A stretch of DNA of 64,000 bases from Agroathelia rolfsii. Its lineage: Eukaryota; Basidiomycota; Agaricomycetes; Amylocorticiales; Amylocorticiaceae. Numbering within the stretch: position 1 is the first letter of the stretch; each line of letters opens with the position of its first letter. The stretch is from assembly GCA_018343915.1 (NCBI GenBank), contig JABRWF010000004.1:1674001-1738000 (forward strand), in the 5' to 3' direction. A program made the position numbers and the translations under genes. Below, piece by piece: positions 39,017 to 51,952 of the stretch. Below the pieces are notes generated by a model. The model searched no databases, was not told where the DNA came from, and worked only from the letters and a program-made list of their open reading frames with translations.

Positions 39017-40978
39017 ATGTCTTCAAATATTCCCGTACGTTCTTCTCGCCTCATTCGAGCCTCTCGGTGTCATTTTCTTACACGTAAACTTGGGACAGGT
39101 TCGACGGAGTAGGGTGGTCCGCACCGCAACCCAGAAAGATAATGAGAATATTATGAGGTCTACGAAATCCGTAGACGATCCTGTGAAACCCCGCTCGGCC
39201 CTGGGCTCTCGTACTGGCGTTTTGTCTCGCACAACGATGGCGCTCGCCGCGTCTAAGGCTAAAGCAGCAGCAGCCTCGAGCGGCAACGATATTGAGAAGC
39301 CCAACGCCAGCGCCACCAAAAGAAAGCGCGAAGTCCTCGCTCAGACGACCAAGACGACATCCACGAACGCCACTAACCATGTATATGTTCGACCCAGAGT
39401 TGCCTCTGGCCCTACGACGTCATTGAAGACGAAAGATCACAAGGAAGCTGTAAGCAAAGTACACAAGACATCTGTGGCGACCTCTGTCACCGCGCCCCCA
39501 TCCCAAACTGCCCGCAATCGTACTTCCTCGTCTGCCTCTCAGCCTCGTCGTTCTCTTGACAAGGCAGGGAGCGCCCGTGTCTCACAAGCGGTTAAAGTGC
39601 GGGCCGATGATGCCGTAGCCGCTGATGCGGTGTCTTCTACTAAACGCGACCATTTGTCCCGTTCTGAAAAAGTACATATCCCTGTTGCTCCCGAAGAGGA
39701 TGAACAAGTTGACCCGCATGATGATGATGAAGAGGAAGAAGAAGAACCTATTTTTAAGAAACGCCGTACATCTTCTGAGGCTCCTGAGGACCCTGAGGAA
39801 GACTTCGATGAAGAGCAACTTGCTGAACAACGCATACCACGCTCTGACGAGCTCCCTGCCTTCATTGACGAGGCTGATCCTAATGGAGAGGAGTGGGATG
39901 ATCTTGATGCAGAAGATGCCAACGACCCTGCAATGGTCAGTGAGTATGTAGTCGAAATTTTTGAATATCTTAGAGAAGTTGAGGTATGTATCCTCTATTG
40001 CTTCTCGCTATTAAGCTAAACTCATTCTTCGCGGGTACAGCTAACTACTCTTCCTGATCCTGATTATATTTCTGGTCAAGACCAGCTTACTTGGGAAATA
40101 CGCGAACAGTTACTCAATTGGTTGATACACATGCACTACGCATATAAACTTCTACCGGAGACTCTTTTCCTCGCGGTGAACTTGATTGACCGTTTCTTGT
40201 CCGCCCGCAAAGTCTCTACCGCGAAATTGGCCCTTGTCGGCATTGCGTGCTTGTTCATTGCATGTAAGGCGGAAGAGATCGTCTCACCATCTATCCGCGA
40301 CATTATCGCACGTTCTGGCGTTGAGTTTGGTGACGCCGAGGCATTGAAAGCTGAGCGCTATGTGCTTCAAACCCTCGAATGGAACATCAACTTCCCCAAT
40401 CCCATGAACTTCCTCCGCCGTATTAGTAAAGCCGATGAGTATGAGATCACCGTGCGAACAGTCGGCAAGTATCTTCTTGAAGTCGCCTGCCTCGATCGGC
40501 GACTGCTGGCTACGCCACCCTCGCTACAGGCTGCTGCTGCTATGTGGCTCGCCCGTCTTGTCCTCGGCCGCGAAGAATGGGTACGAATAGTTCCTTATTC
40601 ACCTACTAAGCGCCGCCTGCTGACATGCGACTTAGACGCCTAACCTTGCACATTATTCTTCCTATGCCGAAAGTGCCATCATCCCGGTGGCAAACCTCAT
40701 GATCAACTACGTTTTGCAACCAATTGACCCTGAGTCATGTTTGCACAAGAAATATGCAAGCAAACGGTTCATGAAGGTATTTGCCCCCTACTTCCCTTGT
40801 GTGGTACTATTAACTGAACATCTCCCAGGCGGGACTGTATGTTGAGAGTTGGGTTCGCGAACGCTGGTCTGAAGGTTCCAAAGCGAATCTTGCTCGTGAT
40901 CTGCCTCGAATCAAGGAGACCATTTGTGCCACGCGGGCAGAGGCGGAAGAGGAGGCGCAGGAACAGGAACAGGCCTAA
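39017..40978 (+). CDS. B-type mitotic cyclin, copy 1 (divergent)
   Basis: Cdk1 regulatory subunit. A short first exon, MSSNIP (39017-39034), splices to VRRSRVVRTATQKDNEN. The basic, Ala/Ser-rich N-terminus has an RSALG (RxxL) destruction-box candidate. An acidic stretch leads to DPAMVSEYVVEIFEYLREVE, then the cyclin box: KLLPETLFLAVNLIDRFLSA, ACLFIACKAEEIVSPSI, ALKAERYVLQTLEWNINFPN, NFLRRISKADEYEITVRTVG, and the second fold ending in ESWVRERWSEGSKANLARDL. The usual MRxILxDWLxQ hydrophobic-patch motif is altered to IREQLLNWLIHMH. Stop TAA 40976-40978 after AQEQEQA. Tandem with copy 2, with the same exon layout. Confidence 0.9.
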
Positions 40979-41632
40979 ATGTGGACTATGAGTCCATGCA
41001 ATATGCGATACCTTGTCTCTATGATTAGAGAATTCTTATGTCACCCCGCACATCACTTTCCCATTTCACGAATCGCCCACCCGTTCTTACAACAGCTACT
41101 CATGATCATGCATCCACCGTCATCCTAGTCTCATCGGTTCCATTTCTTTTCTATCAATCCGTCATCATCTATGCCTCCTCATCTGCGTTCCCTATTTTTT
41201 TTTTTGCTTATCTTCTATCTAGTTTCACTTCTTTACCTCTGTCTATTGCGACACACAGTTGACCTCATACTATATATTTTGCTATCACATCAAATTCAAG
41301 CAATCGCGTTGCTATGCCTATGTAACGATACATAGTTTTATTTAACAGTGCATGTCGCGTAAGGGTGCGGTTGCATCCCTGAGACAGCGATGAAGCGATA
41401 ACGCGACAATGACCGAGTGATGATGAACATAAGGTCACGTGAACGCGTGACCCAGGCGTTTGCCGGGGATTGTTGACTACCAAATCAGGAAATAAACCGG
41501 CGTATGTCTTCTGCACCGGGCCACCGCTTCCAACTGACACTGGCCACATCTCTCCCTCTTCCTCTTTCCTCCTCGTTCTCCTTCTCATCTGTACCATCGC
41601 TTATATTCACCTCCCTGCGACACTCGTGGGAG
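40979..41632. promoter_or_regulatory. Spacer between tandem cyclins with copy 2 promoter
   Basis: 654 bp. It holds the 3' UTR of copy 1 and the promoter of copy 2. A compact palindromic block with CACGTG and ACGCGT lies at 41433-41452, about 180 bp before the copy 2 ATG. Confidence 0.5.
41433..41452. promoter_or_regulatory. Inverted repeat with CACGTG and ACGCGT
   Basis: GGTCACG-N6-CGTGACC: perfect 7-bp arms. It contains an E-box CACGTG (41436-41441) and an MCB-like ACGCGT (41443-41448). Confidence 0.45.
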
Positions 41633-43685
41633 ATGTCGTCTAATATCCCAGTACGTTTTTCCCCGATTTTTCGGATGTTTGTAGAGCTTGCATCTCTGAG
41701 CAATACACAATGACCCCAAGCAGGTACGGCGTACGCGAGTAACCCGCACGACAGCGACGCAGAAGGACAACGAAAACGCTACACGGTTAACGCGTCTGCA
41801 GGCGGCTGCGAAACCATCCCACTCCGCCGCTGCCACCTCCCATGGCGGCCCTTTGACTCGTGCGATGGCTCCCACGGCGGCGTCGCGGGCGAAGGCCGGC
41901 AGTGGCAGCACTGACATCATCAAGCCCGACATGGCGGCTACAAAGCGCAAGCGGGAGGCTCTCGGCGAGGTCCCCAAGGGCTCCACTGCCGCCGCTGCGA
42001 ACGGAAAGAAGGGTGCCGCTGCTGTGACAACGGCAACCAAAGGCAGAAAGAAGGAGGCGCTCGCCCCCGTGCAGTTGCCCTCCAAAGATACCTCAGGCAA
42101 AAGTAAGGAGGTCTTTGATGGCGTCGTGGTGAAACCTAGCAAGGCGGCTGTTACGACGACTACAACTACAACTACAACGACTGCTGCATCGCGACCGACA
42201 ACGCGCACAACTACCAGACGGGTGGTTGAAAGAACGACTGTCATCAAAGTGCCCAAGGACGAACCTGTGGCAACTAAGCCCGAAGTTAAGACTGTCGTTC
42301 ATCAAGATCAGTCGGAGCGACAGAGGGTTACGAGGTCATCAAGTCGGTCAGTTAAGGGCAATGTGGCTGCTATCGCACGGGCCCATCGTCAGGCGCAGGA
42401 GGAAATTGAGGAAGAACAACCCGTCTTCAAGAAACTGAGAACATCTTCTGATGCTGTCGAACCTGAACCCCAACCTGAACCTGTACTAGAGCCCGTTGTT
42501 GAGGAGGAGGAGGCGCTGGTCGAGGATGTTGCTCCCATTGATGATGAAGTTGTTCGTCCATTTGAAGCCGAACCCGATGGACCAGATTGGGTTGATCTGG
42601 ACAAGGAGGATGCTGATGATCCGGTCATGGTCAGCGAGTATGTCGTGGAGATATTTAATTATCTGAAAGAAGTTGAGGTGTGTAGAATATGGAATTTGCA
42701 TTTGCTCTTTCATTTCTCTAAATGATCTGCGATCAGCAAACAACCATGCCCAACCCACACTACATTGACAAACAAAGTGAACTCTCTTGGCCGATGCGTG
42801 GTCTGCTCATCGACTGGCTTGTCCAGCTTCATGCAAAATTCCGACTGTTGCCCGAGACGCTCTTCTTGTGTGTCAACCTCGTCGACCGGTTTTTGTCGGC
42901 CCGTGTGGTGTCTCTAGCCAAAGTTCATCTCGTTGGTATCACTTGTCTGTTCATCGCCAGCAAAGTTGAAGAAATTGTCTCGCCTTCGATTGAGACCTTC
43001 ATCCACTACACTGGAAGCCAGTATGAGCAATCCGAAGTGCTGAAGGCCGAGCGTTACGTGCTCATGATACTCGACTGGAACCTCAGCTACCCAAACCCGA
43101 TGAACTTCCTTCGCCGAATTAGCAAGGCTGATGAGTACGACATCACCGTGCGGACGGTAGCCAAATACTTCCTTGAAGTAGGTTGCTTAGAGTGGAGATT
43201 GCTTGCTGCTCCACCTTCTTTATTGGCGGCCGCTGCTATGTGGCTTTCTCGTATTATGCTCGGTAGGGAAGAATGGGTGAGAGCTACAACATTTGACAGT
43301 AACCGTTGCATCTTTATTGACGAGTTTTTTCTTTTTCTCTGCGTAGACACCAAATCTCGCCCACTACTCGGGTTACTCTGAAAGCTCCATTATCCCGACA
43401 GCGAACTTTATGTTGAACTATGTTCTTAAGCGTCCTGATCCGGAAGCATACTTCCCTAAGAAATATGCCGGCAAGAAATACATGAAGGTACATTTTATAT
43501 GCAGTATTTGTTTGACCGTACTAATAAACGTTTCCATTCTCTTTCAGACGAGCGTATTCGTAGAGCAATGGACCCGTGAACGGTGGCCGGAAGGTACCAA
43601 GGTGAACCTGGCAGAGGACTTGCCAGCGCTCAAAGAAGCCATTCGCGTAGCAAGAGAAGAGGCTGAACAAGAGCAAGAGGCATAA
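41633..43685 (+). CDS. B-type mitotic cyclin, copy 2
   Basis: Same plan as copy 1: MSSNIP first exon, then VRRTRVTRTTATQKDNENAT; Ala/Lys/Thr-rich N-terminus with a ten-Thr run (about 42150-42182); acidic Pro/Glu region; DPVMVSEYVVEIFNYLKEVE. The cyclin box has the canonical hydrophobic patch MRGLLIDWLVQLHAKFRLLP, then LFLCVNLVDRFLSARVVSLA, CLFIASKVEEIVSPSI, LKAERYVLMILDWNLSYPNP and NFLRRISKADEYDITVRTVA, ending FVEQWTRERWPEGTKVNLAE. Destruction-box candidates (RxxL, e.g. RLTRL) lie near the N-terminus. Stop 43683-43685. This copy looks like the ancestral-type mitotic cyclin B; it partners Cdk1 at G2/M. Confidence 0.92.
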
Positions 43686-44678
43686 GAACACACAAAAATA
43701 TATGAATGGCACAACTCCTATATACATCATCCTGATGATGATGCGTTTTTCGCAATTGGATACCTGATCATGACCATTTCCAAATCTTTCCACACTTTCA
43801 TGTTTTCTTTTATTCTTCCACTTCTGAACTTTCCCCTTTCTTTTTCGCGCTACCTTGAGTCACCCGCACCACCTTTTTTATTTTCACATGACAATTACTA
43901 CCAGCGATGAGACAGTCCCAGTAGTCAGTTTGTCATCGTCATCGTCATCTTTTCTTTCCATCTTCATGCATCCATCTGTTTTTTTTGTGTCGATATTCAT
44001 TTCAAAAAACTATGTGTGTTTCTCTATTGCCTCTTTATCATCTCTCTCTCTCTCCTATATAAGTATGTCCTCTTTTATTTTTGGCGCTTGCCCACCTCGC
44101 TACTGGCACTCTGCTTTCCTCCTTTCTTTTCACCCCTTCCACCCTTTTGAAATGGCCACTCACTTCTGTTTTTATCTTGTAATGCTGACCTCGTCTCGGG
44201 TAAGAAAATACATATATTTGTCATTTGATGTTGTGAGGGCGCAGCATTGAGTAATAGTCCTTTCTACTGTAGTGTACGCATAATCATGGCCGTTTGAAGC
44301 AAGTGGTGTGTGAGATATGATTGGCATACAGTATGGTTTGGCGGATATCCAGCGTGTTGATGCATGTGAACGCCTGCGAAACCAACTCATGGAGACTCAG
44401 GATACACCGAAACGACCGGGCAACATTGTTAATGGTATTTTTTTCACAAGGACCACACACCGAAGGAAAAAGACAGTCATATAAATCTACGAGAAAACAA
44501 GAAGAAAAAGACCGTCGAGCCATTGCTATTTTACCATTTTATTAAATGATCAAACGTGCGGAGGAATAAAAAGGTGAGAGAAAATAAAGTGGAAGTAGCA
44601 GCAGCAAAAGTTTAGAAAGAGAGATAAAGAACAAATAAAAGACTTGTAGTAATACTAGTAGTTGCTGTTATAATTCGT
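43686..44678. other. Convergent intergenic spacer
   Basis: About 1 kb between the convergent 3' ends of cyclin copy 2 and prolyl-tRNA synthetase. Pyrimidine-rich stretches at 43795-44060. No gene was seen; the 131-codon ORF at 43855 is low complexity. Confidence 0.45.
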
Positions 44679-47443
44679 CTAGTACGACCTTCCGAACATC
44701 GTCCACCTCTTCGCATCCTTGCCGCACGCCGGGCACTTGGTCTTGCCCGGCTCGATCGGCGTCCAGCGCGACTGGTCGAAGGGAATAGCGAGAGACTTGG
44801 CACCTGCAGACGGCGCGCGGGCATCCTGCGGCTCGGCACTGCAGGTAAGGAAATTTCCAAAAAAAAGAAAGAAAGATGGAGCCATGAGTATCATTGACCA
44901 AATAATAACGCATGGGTTATCAAGAAAGAAAAGAAATACACTCACGCTCGTCCGCTACGCTCCTTGATGTCATCCTCGCACGCCTCGGTCTCACACCAAG
45001 GAATAACGACAATGTTCTTGCTGTCCAGAGCCGGCACGATATCGTCCCAGTTCGTGACCTCCTTCAAGCGCGAGTGGAACGTCTCACGTGCACGCTCAAA
45101 CATCTCGCGCTGAATCGTGTCAAGTGTCGTACGGGCAGCGTTGACGATATCACCCAGAGGAAGCGGGTTCTTTGCGCCCGTATCACGACGGACGCCAAGG
45201 GTCTGGCTCTTCTCTAGATCCTTGGGACCGATCTCAAGACGGAGGGGGACACCCTGGAAAAGAAGAAGAGATGTGCATAAGCTATCGCCGCCTAATACTT
45301 TTGACAGGAGTATCATCCTCACCTTCTGCTCCCAGTCGTTAAACTTGTACCCGGGGGTGTACCCATCACGCAAGTCAGCCTTGGCCCGAATACCCTCCTG
45401 ATTAAGTTTCTTGGCAAGCTCGTCGCAAGAGTCATTAATCTTCTTGCGCTCCTCGTCGGACGTCTTGGCGCTAATGCCACAGGGCACAATCACGACCTGG
45501 ATGCTTGCCACGCGCGGGGGCAACACCAAGCCTTGGTTATCACCGTGTACCATGACCATAACGCCAATCGTGCGCGTGGAGAGACCCCACGAGTTCTGCC
45601 AGACATACGTCTTGCCCTGACCCGTCGGGTCGTTCGGGTCCTCGACGACGATGTTGAACATCTCCGGACGAGAGAAGTTTTGGCCAAGGCAGTGCGATGT
45701 CGCGCCTTGGATACCACGACCTGAGGTGGGGATGAAGCCCTCACATGTGGTGGTGTATAATCCACCGGCGAACTTTTCTTTTTCGGACTTGACACCGGGG
45801 ATAACGGGTACAGCGAGAAGCTCTTCGTAAACGCGTCGGTAGAGGTCGAGGATTTGCAGGACTTCTTCGTCTGCTTCAGCCTTGGTTAGGTGCGCGGTGT
45901 GGCCTTCTTGCCAGAGGAACTCGCGTGTGCGGAGGAAGGGCTCTATGGTCATGGTCAAATTATGATCAAGAATGGGATCCAGGAGCACTACTGACGAGGG
46001 TTCTTGAACTCCCATCGGACGACGCTGTTCCACTGGTTCAATTTCAGGGGAAGATCACGGTGACTCTTGATCCATCTGGCGTAGTCTGTGACAAACAGAG
46101 GTTTAAGAACAAATCCACAAATATTTTCTCTAAAAATACCCACAAGGGTACATCGCAGTCTCAGATGTCGGACGGATGGCAATGGGCTCTTCGAGGTCAG
46201 AGTTACCCCTACACATTTTTCAGCATATAGCGTCAACGATAAATCGGGTTGCAAACTCACGCCTTGGTTACCCATGCAACTTCAGGTGAGAAGCCCTCAA
46301 TGTGGTCCTTTTCACGTTCAAGAACCTTTTGCGATACGAACATAGGGAAATAGGAGTTCTGGACGCCAAGTTTCTTGATCTCCGCATTGAACCATTCTAA
46401 ATAAAATAACATACATGAATATTCAACATAATATGGATCGGGAGATGTCAACGTACCCTGGATCGTCTCCCAGATATTGTATGACCAGGGCTTGAGGATA
46501 TAGCATCCACTGACGCTGTAGTAGTCCAGCATGTCTGCCTTCAGCAAGACCTTTATATATATATATAAAAGTACATTGGTTCAAAAGGTGAAATCAAGGG
46601 AGTAGAAAAATACCCACATTAGTATACCACGAAGCAAAATCGACCTCTTTTTTGACACCAATAGCGATCTGGACAGCTCCCTCGATCCTGGCACTTTCTT
46701 GAGGTGCAGCGGCAGCAGCAGGCTGAACAGCCTGTGCAGGGGAAGCAGCTACAGCTTCCGTCTTCAAGGCCGCGAAATCAAGTTCAACAACCTTAGTCTC
46801 GGATGTCTCAAGCGATTTTACATAGGATGCAATGTCCTGGCCAGAGAGGAAGATAGTTGAGCTGGACGAGTTGGCGCGGATGGCAAGGGGCGTGGTCGAA
46901 GAAGCGATGGACGAGTCAAGGACGGTGACGACTCTGGGGAAGGTATCTTTTGTTAGAGCGAGGGGAGATACTAAAAAGAGTTATATGCGGTTCAGTAAAT
47001 GCAAAATTTTGTTGATTGTCAAAATCAGATCCCAGATCAATGGCCAAATTCAGCACACAGACAATAGAATAGTACCATGCCTGGACATATCATGGTCTGG
47101 CACACTCACAAGAGTTTTTGTCAAGGGTGAAGAACTCCTGCAGAAGATCTTCAGATGCCAATCTGAGCTCCTTGAGATTCAACTTCTTTCCAATTGCGGT
47201 CGAGTTCGTCTCTGTCTCGTCGCGTGCGATAACGACGACAGGGACAGGGGTGGCCGTCTTGGCTGTTTTGGGCTTGTAGACGAGTGTCTTGATCAACTCA
47301 AATGACTGGGGTGCAGAAGACGAAGCCGTGAGAGCATCGCGCCAGGCAGTAGGAGATGAGCTCTGTGCATGGGGAATCGATGCCGCAGGGGCGATGGAAA
47401 GCGTAGAGAGTGATTGAACGAGATTGTCCAGAGAGGCGGCCAT
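44679..47443 (-). CDS. Prolyl-tRNA synthetase, eukaryotic/archaeal type with N-terminal editing-like domain
   Basis: Class II synthetase that charges tRNA-Pro. Start [20 protein letters not shown] at 47443; stop 44679-44681 after TMFGRSY. The N-terminal region (47443-46750, with [37 protein letters not shown]) resembles the YbaK/ProX-like domain fused to fungal ProRS. An Ala-rich linker follows. The catalytic part begins [20 protein letters not shown], then [97 protein letters not shown]. The C-terminal domain has [17 protein letters not shown] and Cys pairs [15 protein letters not shown] and [12 protein letters not shown] (zinc-binding region). The frame stays open upstream to ATGs at 47602 and 47644, giving a possible longer isoform. 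Confidence 0.92.
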
Positions 47444-47799
47444 GGAGTACGAGCGCAGGGGATGGGGCAGGAGACGAGGATGAAAACAAGAGAGAGAATG
47501 AGGAGATGACTCGGTGCGTCTTATCAGATGGAGGGCATTATGACTGGTGCTACTTATCCGCCGTCGAGTCACGAGCCGTGCTGCTGCTGCGACGCCGTGC
47601 ATGGCCTCCTTGCTCTCCTCGCCGTCGTCGTCGTCGCTGGCCAAGAACGCGCCTTGCTTATTAGGCGGCTATCCTCCGCGGACCGCCTCGGGTCACTCTC
47701 CGATTTTTTCCTGCATTTTTCTGTCAAAGCAGGGATGACAATTATGGCTTATATACTACGAAGTTATTACACGTCTATGAATTAAGAGTCTATGTAGTC
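47444..47799. promoter_or_regulatory. Spacer/promoter between IleRS and ProRS
   Basis: 356 bp upstream of the ProRS start, with the 3' UTR of the mitochondrial IleRS gene at its far side. The ProRS frame is open through 47644, so part may be coding in a longer isoform. Confidence 0.45.
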
Positions 47800-50700
47800 C
47801 TATTCAAGGTGCTGTTTTTCTAATACTGAACTGCATCTACCGCACAAGGCCTCCTCCTCGGGACGCGTAAATGTCCAACAGCGTGGGCATTTGGCAAGAG
47901 CTGAAGGCTGCACGCGTATTTGCAGCTCTTGTTCATGCTCTGTCAAGATGAGGTGAGACGTTTTCTTTATTGGAAATATCGATCCAGCCATACCTGGAAG
48001 AGGCAAAGAAGTGGTGTAGGACCATTGGGGTGATGCCACATCAGTGAAACCTTGTGTGCGTATGGAAACATTGGAAACAATGAACAGTGTCTTCAAGAAT
48101 TCCTCTATGGTCGACGTGTCAGAGGCAAATGCTTGCGCATGTCATTTAAACAAGTCTTACCTTCACGTTGAAGCAACGTCAGCAGCGGAGAGCTTGATGC
48201 ATCCCCAGATGGGAAGATCAGGTCCACCTGAGCCTCCAATCCAGATTTCAAGGGTGTTGAATTTCTTTTTCAAGCGCAAATGTCAATATAATGCATGTCT
48301 GTTAGGCGCAGTTCATACTCACTCCTGTCGTCGCGCTTTCTCCAGCAAGCCCATAACCGAACTTCTCACTTTCAAGAGTTCGCGCATCTCACGTTCCGCC
48401 TCGGGGTCGTGCCATTCATTAGACTGTTCCAACGTATTAAGAAACCGAGACCAGGGATGCTGAGCAGTGAAACGACACTGACCATTAGAGACCAAGGTTT
48501 CTCAAACACAGAGGAACACTCCATTTCATTCGTCGCGTCTCCAATTTCAAGCGTCTTGTGGATTTCTTCCGCAAGGTGAGGTAACACAGGCGAAATCACG
48601 GATTTCAGAGTAGACAAAATCTACCAAAACACAAGTCGGTTTCTATTCAAAAAGAAACCTAGATAATCTTGTTTCATACCTGGTGTAATACCGTGACGAT
48701 CGTCCTACGTTCAAGGTCATCGGCAGCATTGGCATATAGTGCGTCCTTGGTGATGTCAAAGTAGAGCGAGGACAGCGTAACGTTTGTCAGATGGGTCACC
48801 GCGGACATCACTGGCACAAGCATAAGTACAACATTCCAGCCTCATTTAGCAACGTAAAGAGATTCACCTCTAGGGAAGTTGTACACCTCATATCCTTGCA
48901 CAGCCGTCGACTCCAACTTATGCAACCCGTGCATAACATACCTATCCACCTATAGTAATGAACCAGGAAATAATCAGATTGGCATTCTGGGTAGCACCAC
49001 AAATTCATACCAGCCGCATGTCCGATCTGGTCACAGGCATAAACTGGCGCCTCTCCTCCTCAGTCCCCAGATTGCCCAATGCGAAGCGGACGGTGTTTCT
49101 AATCTTCCTCAGAGCCTCTGCAGTTTGCGTGAGGACCGTGGGACCAATGGAAATGTCCTGCCAGTAGTCGACGGTGCCTACCCACAACCGAAGTACGTCA
49201 CGGCCATAGGCGGGTATTTTTTGCGCCTAGGATGCCATTCAAATAGGTTAATTATCTTCAAGAAGACTTCTCCATCTTCAACATCACACACACCTTATCC
49301 CCTTCAATAACCGTCAAGGGACTAAGAATATTCCCAATTGACTTGCTCATCTTTCTTCCAGATTCATCGAGCACCATGCCATGCGTAAGAAGCGTGCCGT
49401 ACGGACTACTCGGAGTTTTTTGTCCCGTCTGGTCTGCTACGCCCATAGCGGTCAATAACTGGCTCTGGAACCACCCACGGTGCTGATCAGATCCTTCAAG
49501 ACAGATGTCTGCAAGGTGCTTGCGTCCGGGCTCGGTCGCAGACACGTCGGTGAGCATAGACCACGACGTGCCGCTGTCGAACCAGACGTCCATCGTATCC
49601 GTGCCTTTCTTCCATTCGCATTCTCCACTGTCCTTGTTCGCGTCCGTGGTGGACGACAAAGTCCGAAGCGCGGGTGAAAGAAACTCTTCAACAGGGCCTG
49701 TCCACCAGTATTCGACGCCCTTCTCTGCCAGGATGGGTAGGATGTGGTCCAGAGATTCGCGATCCAGAATCGTACGGCCCGTGCGGGTGTTGTGAAGTGC
49801 AGGAATGGGAACGCCCCAGACTCGCTGACGAGAGATGCACCATTCGGAGCGCGAGCGAATGAATGCCTCTAGTCTGTTTCGGGCTGGATGGGGAAAAACA
49901 GAAGATGAGCCACAAATACTATAGGAATGTATTAGGTGGAAAATTTGTCTGACGAACATTGTGCTGGGAAAAATTGCACGTCCTGAAGAGCAGCCATGGC
50001 ATCTTCCTTGAGTCCATCGAGATTGGCAAACCACTGTGATGTCGCTCTGTTTTGTAATATTTTCAAAGAAATTAGTTGGCTACCCAAGCATTGTTTTCCT
50101 CCATACATACGTGACAATGATCGGCTGCTTTGTCTTCCAGTCATATGGGTACCGATGCTTAATCCTTTGAATCTTGAGCAATGCATCCCCCTTCTGCTTC
50201 AGCAGCTCAACGACGGCCTTGGATCCACCGCCAAGCACCTCCTGACCAACGAGTGTCTTGGCCGCCTCTTGGCCTACGACCTCCGCAATCGACGCGGCAA
50301 ACTTGCCCTCGCCGTCAACATGACAAATCATCCCGTTGCTGGTGCTCAAGAGGCCCAGTGCCTGGAAAGCATGGTAATCCTCCGCACCGTGGGCCGGCGC
50401 ACAGTGCACAAGACCTGTGCCCGAGTCTGCGGTCACATGCGAGGCTGGGATGACCTTGAGCGACGTAGACGAGGTAGTGCCGAAGATGGGCAGGTAGGTG
50501 GCACCTACCAGGTCGGATCCTGAAACAGACCGGTGAAATGTGGGGTGAGTAATGGTAATCAAGATGCCGAGAGCAGAGAAAAAGTAAATAAGTAACAACT
50601 TACCTCGGATGTCAGCAATGGGCACCATGGACCATGATAGGGCATCACACAGTGATGAAACGCGGTCCTTTGCAGCAATCACGACGCCATTTGGAGACGA

Positions 50701-51952
50701 CAGGACGGAATAAGTTAACTCGGGGTGAACAGCTATGCCCTATAGGATTTGGGTTCAGGTGATGACGTTGATACTAAATCAGAAACAATGGAATATACCA
50801 TGTTGGCAGATAAAGTCCATGGAGTTGTTGTCCAAACCAGTAGTTTGACGTCTTTATGTTCGGACAAGATGTTATCAAGGGCAACACTTGTCTGCCGTGA
50901 TTTATCATTGTCCAGAGAAAATGAGACATAAACGGAATGCGAAACATGGCCATCCTCGTACGTAAGCTCCGCCTCAGCAAGGGCAGAACGAGAAGAAGGA
51001 GAATAATGAACAGGCTTGTAACGGCGGTAGATGAGACCTGCAGGAGAAATGTAACGTTGTTCATAACTCGTCATACAAAAAAGACCATGACCACGAACCT
51101 TTTTCGACCATTTTTTGGAATATCCGTAGCTGGCGATTGACGTATGCGGAATCTGGAACCAACGTCAATCAGGACACTTCGCAAACATTCATCAGAGAAA
51201 TGTTTCCATCAAACCTAGTGTACGATATGTTGTTTCCTGGGACCAGTCTGCCATGATACCAAAACTCTCAAACTCCTCCCGCTGACGTTGAGCTTGGGCA
51301 CGGGCTGTCTTGCCTGCTACTTCACGAATGGTAGCAGGAGACACGCTTGACAGGTCTTTCTACCTTACAGCCAACTTGTTAATACTGGAAACAAGTCACG
51401 AAGAGGCACACTCACACCGATATCTTTAAGAGCTTTGTTCTCGATGGGAAGACCATGGCAATCCCAGCCGGGGATATAGCTAGCGGCAACAATATTAACT
51501 CAAGTATAGCCCCATCAACAGACAGGACATACTGAACCCTGTGACCCCTGGATACACGGTAACGGTTGATGATATCCTTTATGATTTTATTCAAGGCATG
51601 TCCTAAGTACGGCAGTCATCAGCCATGTACCCAAAGTATTGAATCTCAACTACACACCCATATGCAGCGCACCATTCGCATATGGCGGCCCGTCATGCGA
51701 AACCCATAGTGGACCTGTTGCGTTGTCCCACTATTTCAATTTATACCACCCGTAAATTATCATCAAGCTGTTGAGGGTATTCACCTGCCAGCGGTAGAGG
51801 CTTTCAGTAGTCTTCTTCTGGAATAGCTCCTTGCTCTGTGCGGGGTCCCGGCGTAAAGGGAAAGTAGTCTTTGGAAGACGGAGTGTCTTAGAGTATGCCT
51901 TGGTGTCTACTGCAGTGCTCGCATAGCGAACACCAAGTGTATAGCGGACCAT
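47800..51952 (-). CDS. ISM1: Isoleucyl-tRNA synthetase, mitochondrial
   Basis: Class I synthetase. Start at the ATG of [20 protein letters not shown] (51952), an Arg/Ser/Ala-rich N-terminus suited to mitochondrial import; in-frame ATGs further up (to 52069) are less likely. HIGH region: [19 protein letters not shown]; then [20 protein letters not shown] (partly spliced). Editing domain: [19 protein letters not shown] loop: [20 protein letters not shown]. Anticodon-binding region: [37 protein letters not shown]. The C-terminal zinc knuckle [19 protein letters not shown] is typical of bacterial/organellar IleRS, which supports the mitochondrial assignment. About 14 short introns. Downstream neighbour ProRS is on the same strand. 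Confidence 0.92.

Noticed and set aside
39539..39922. 127-codon Ser-rich antisense ORF in cyclin copy 1
   Set aside because: Reverse complement of the acidic stretch of the cyclin.
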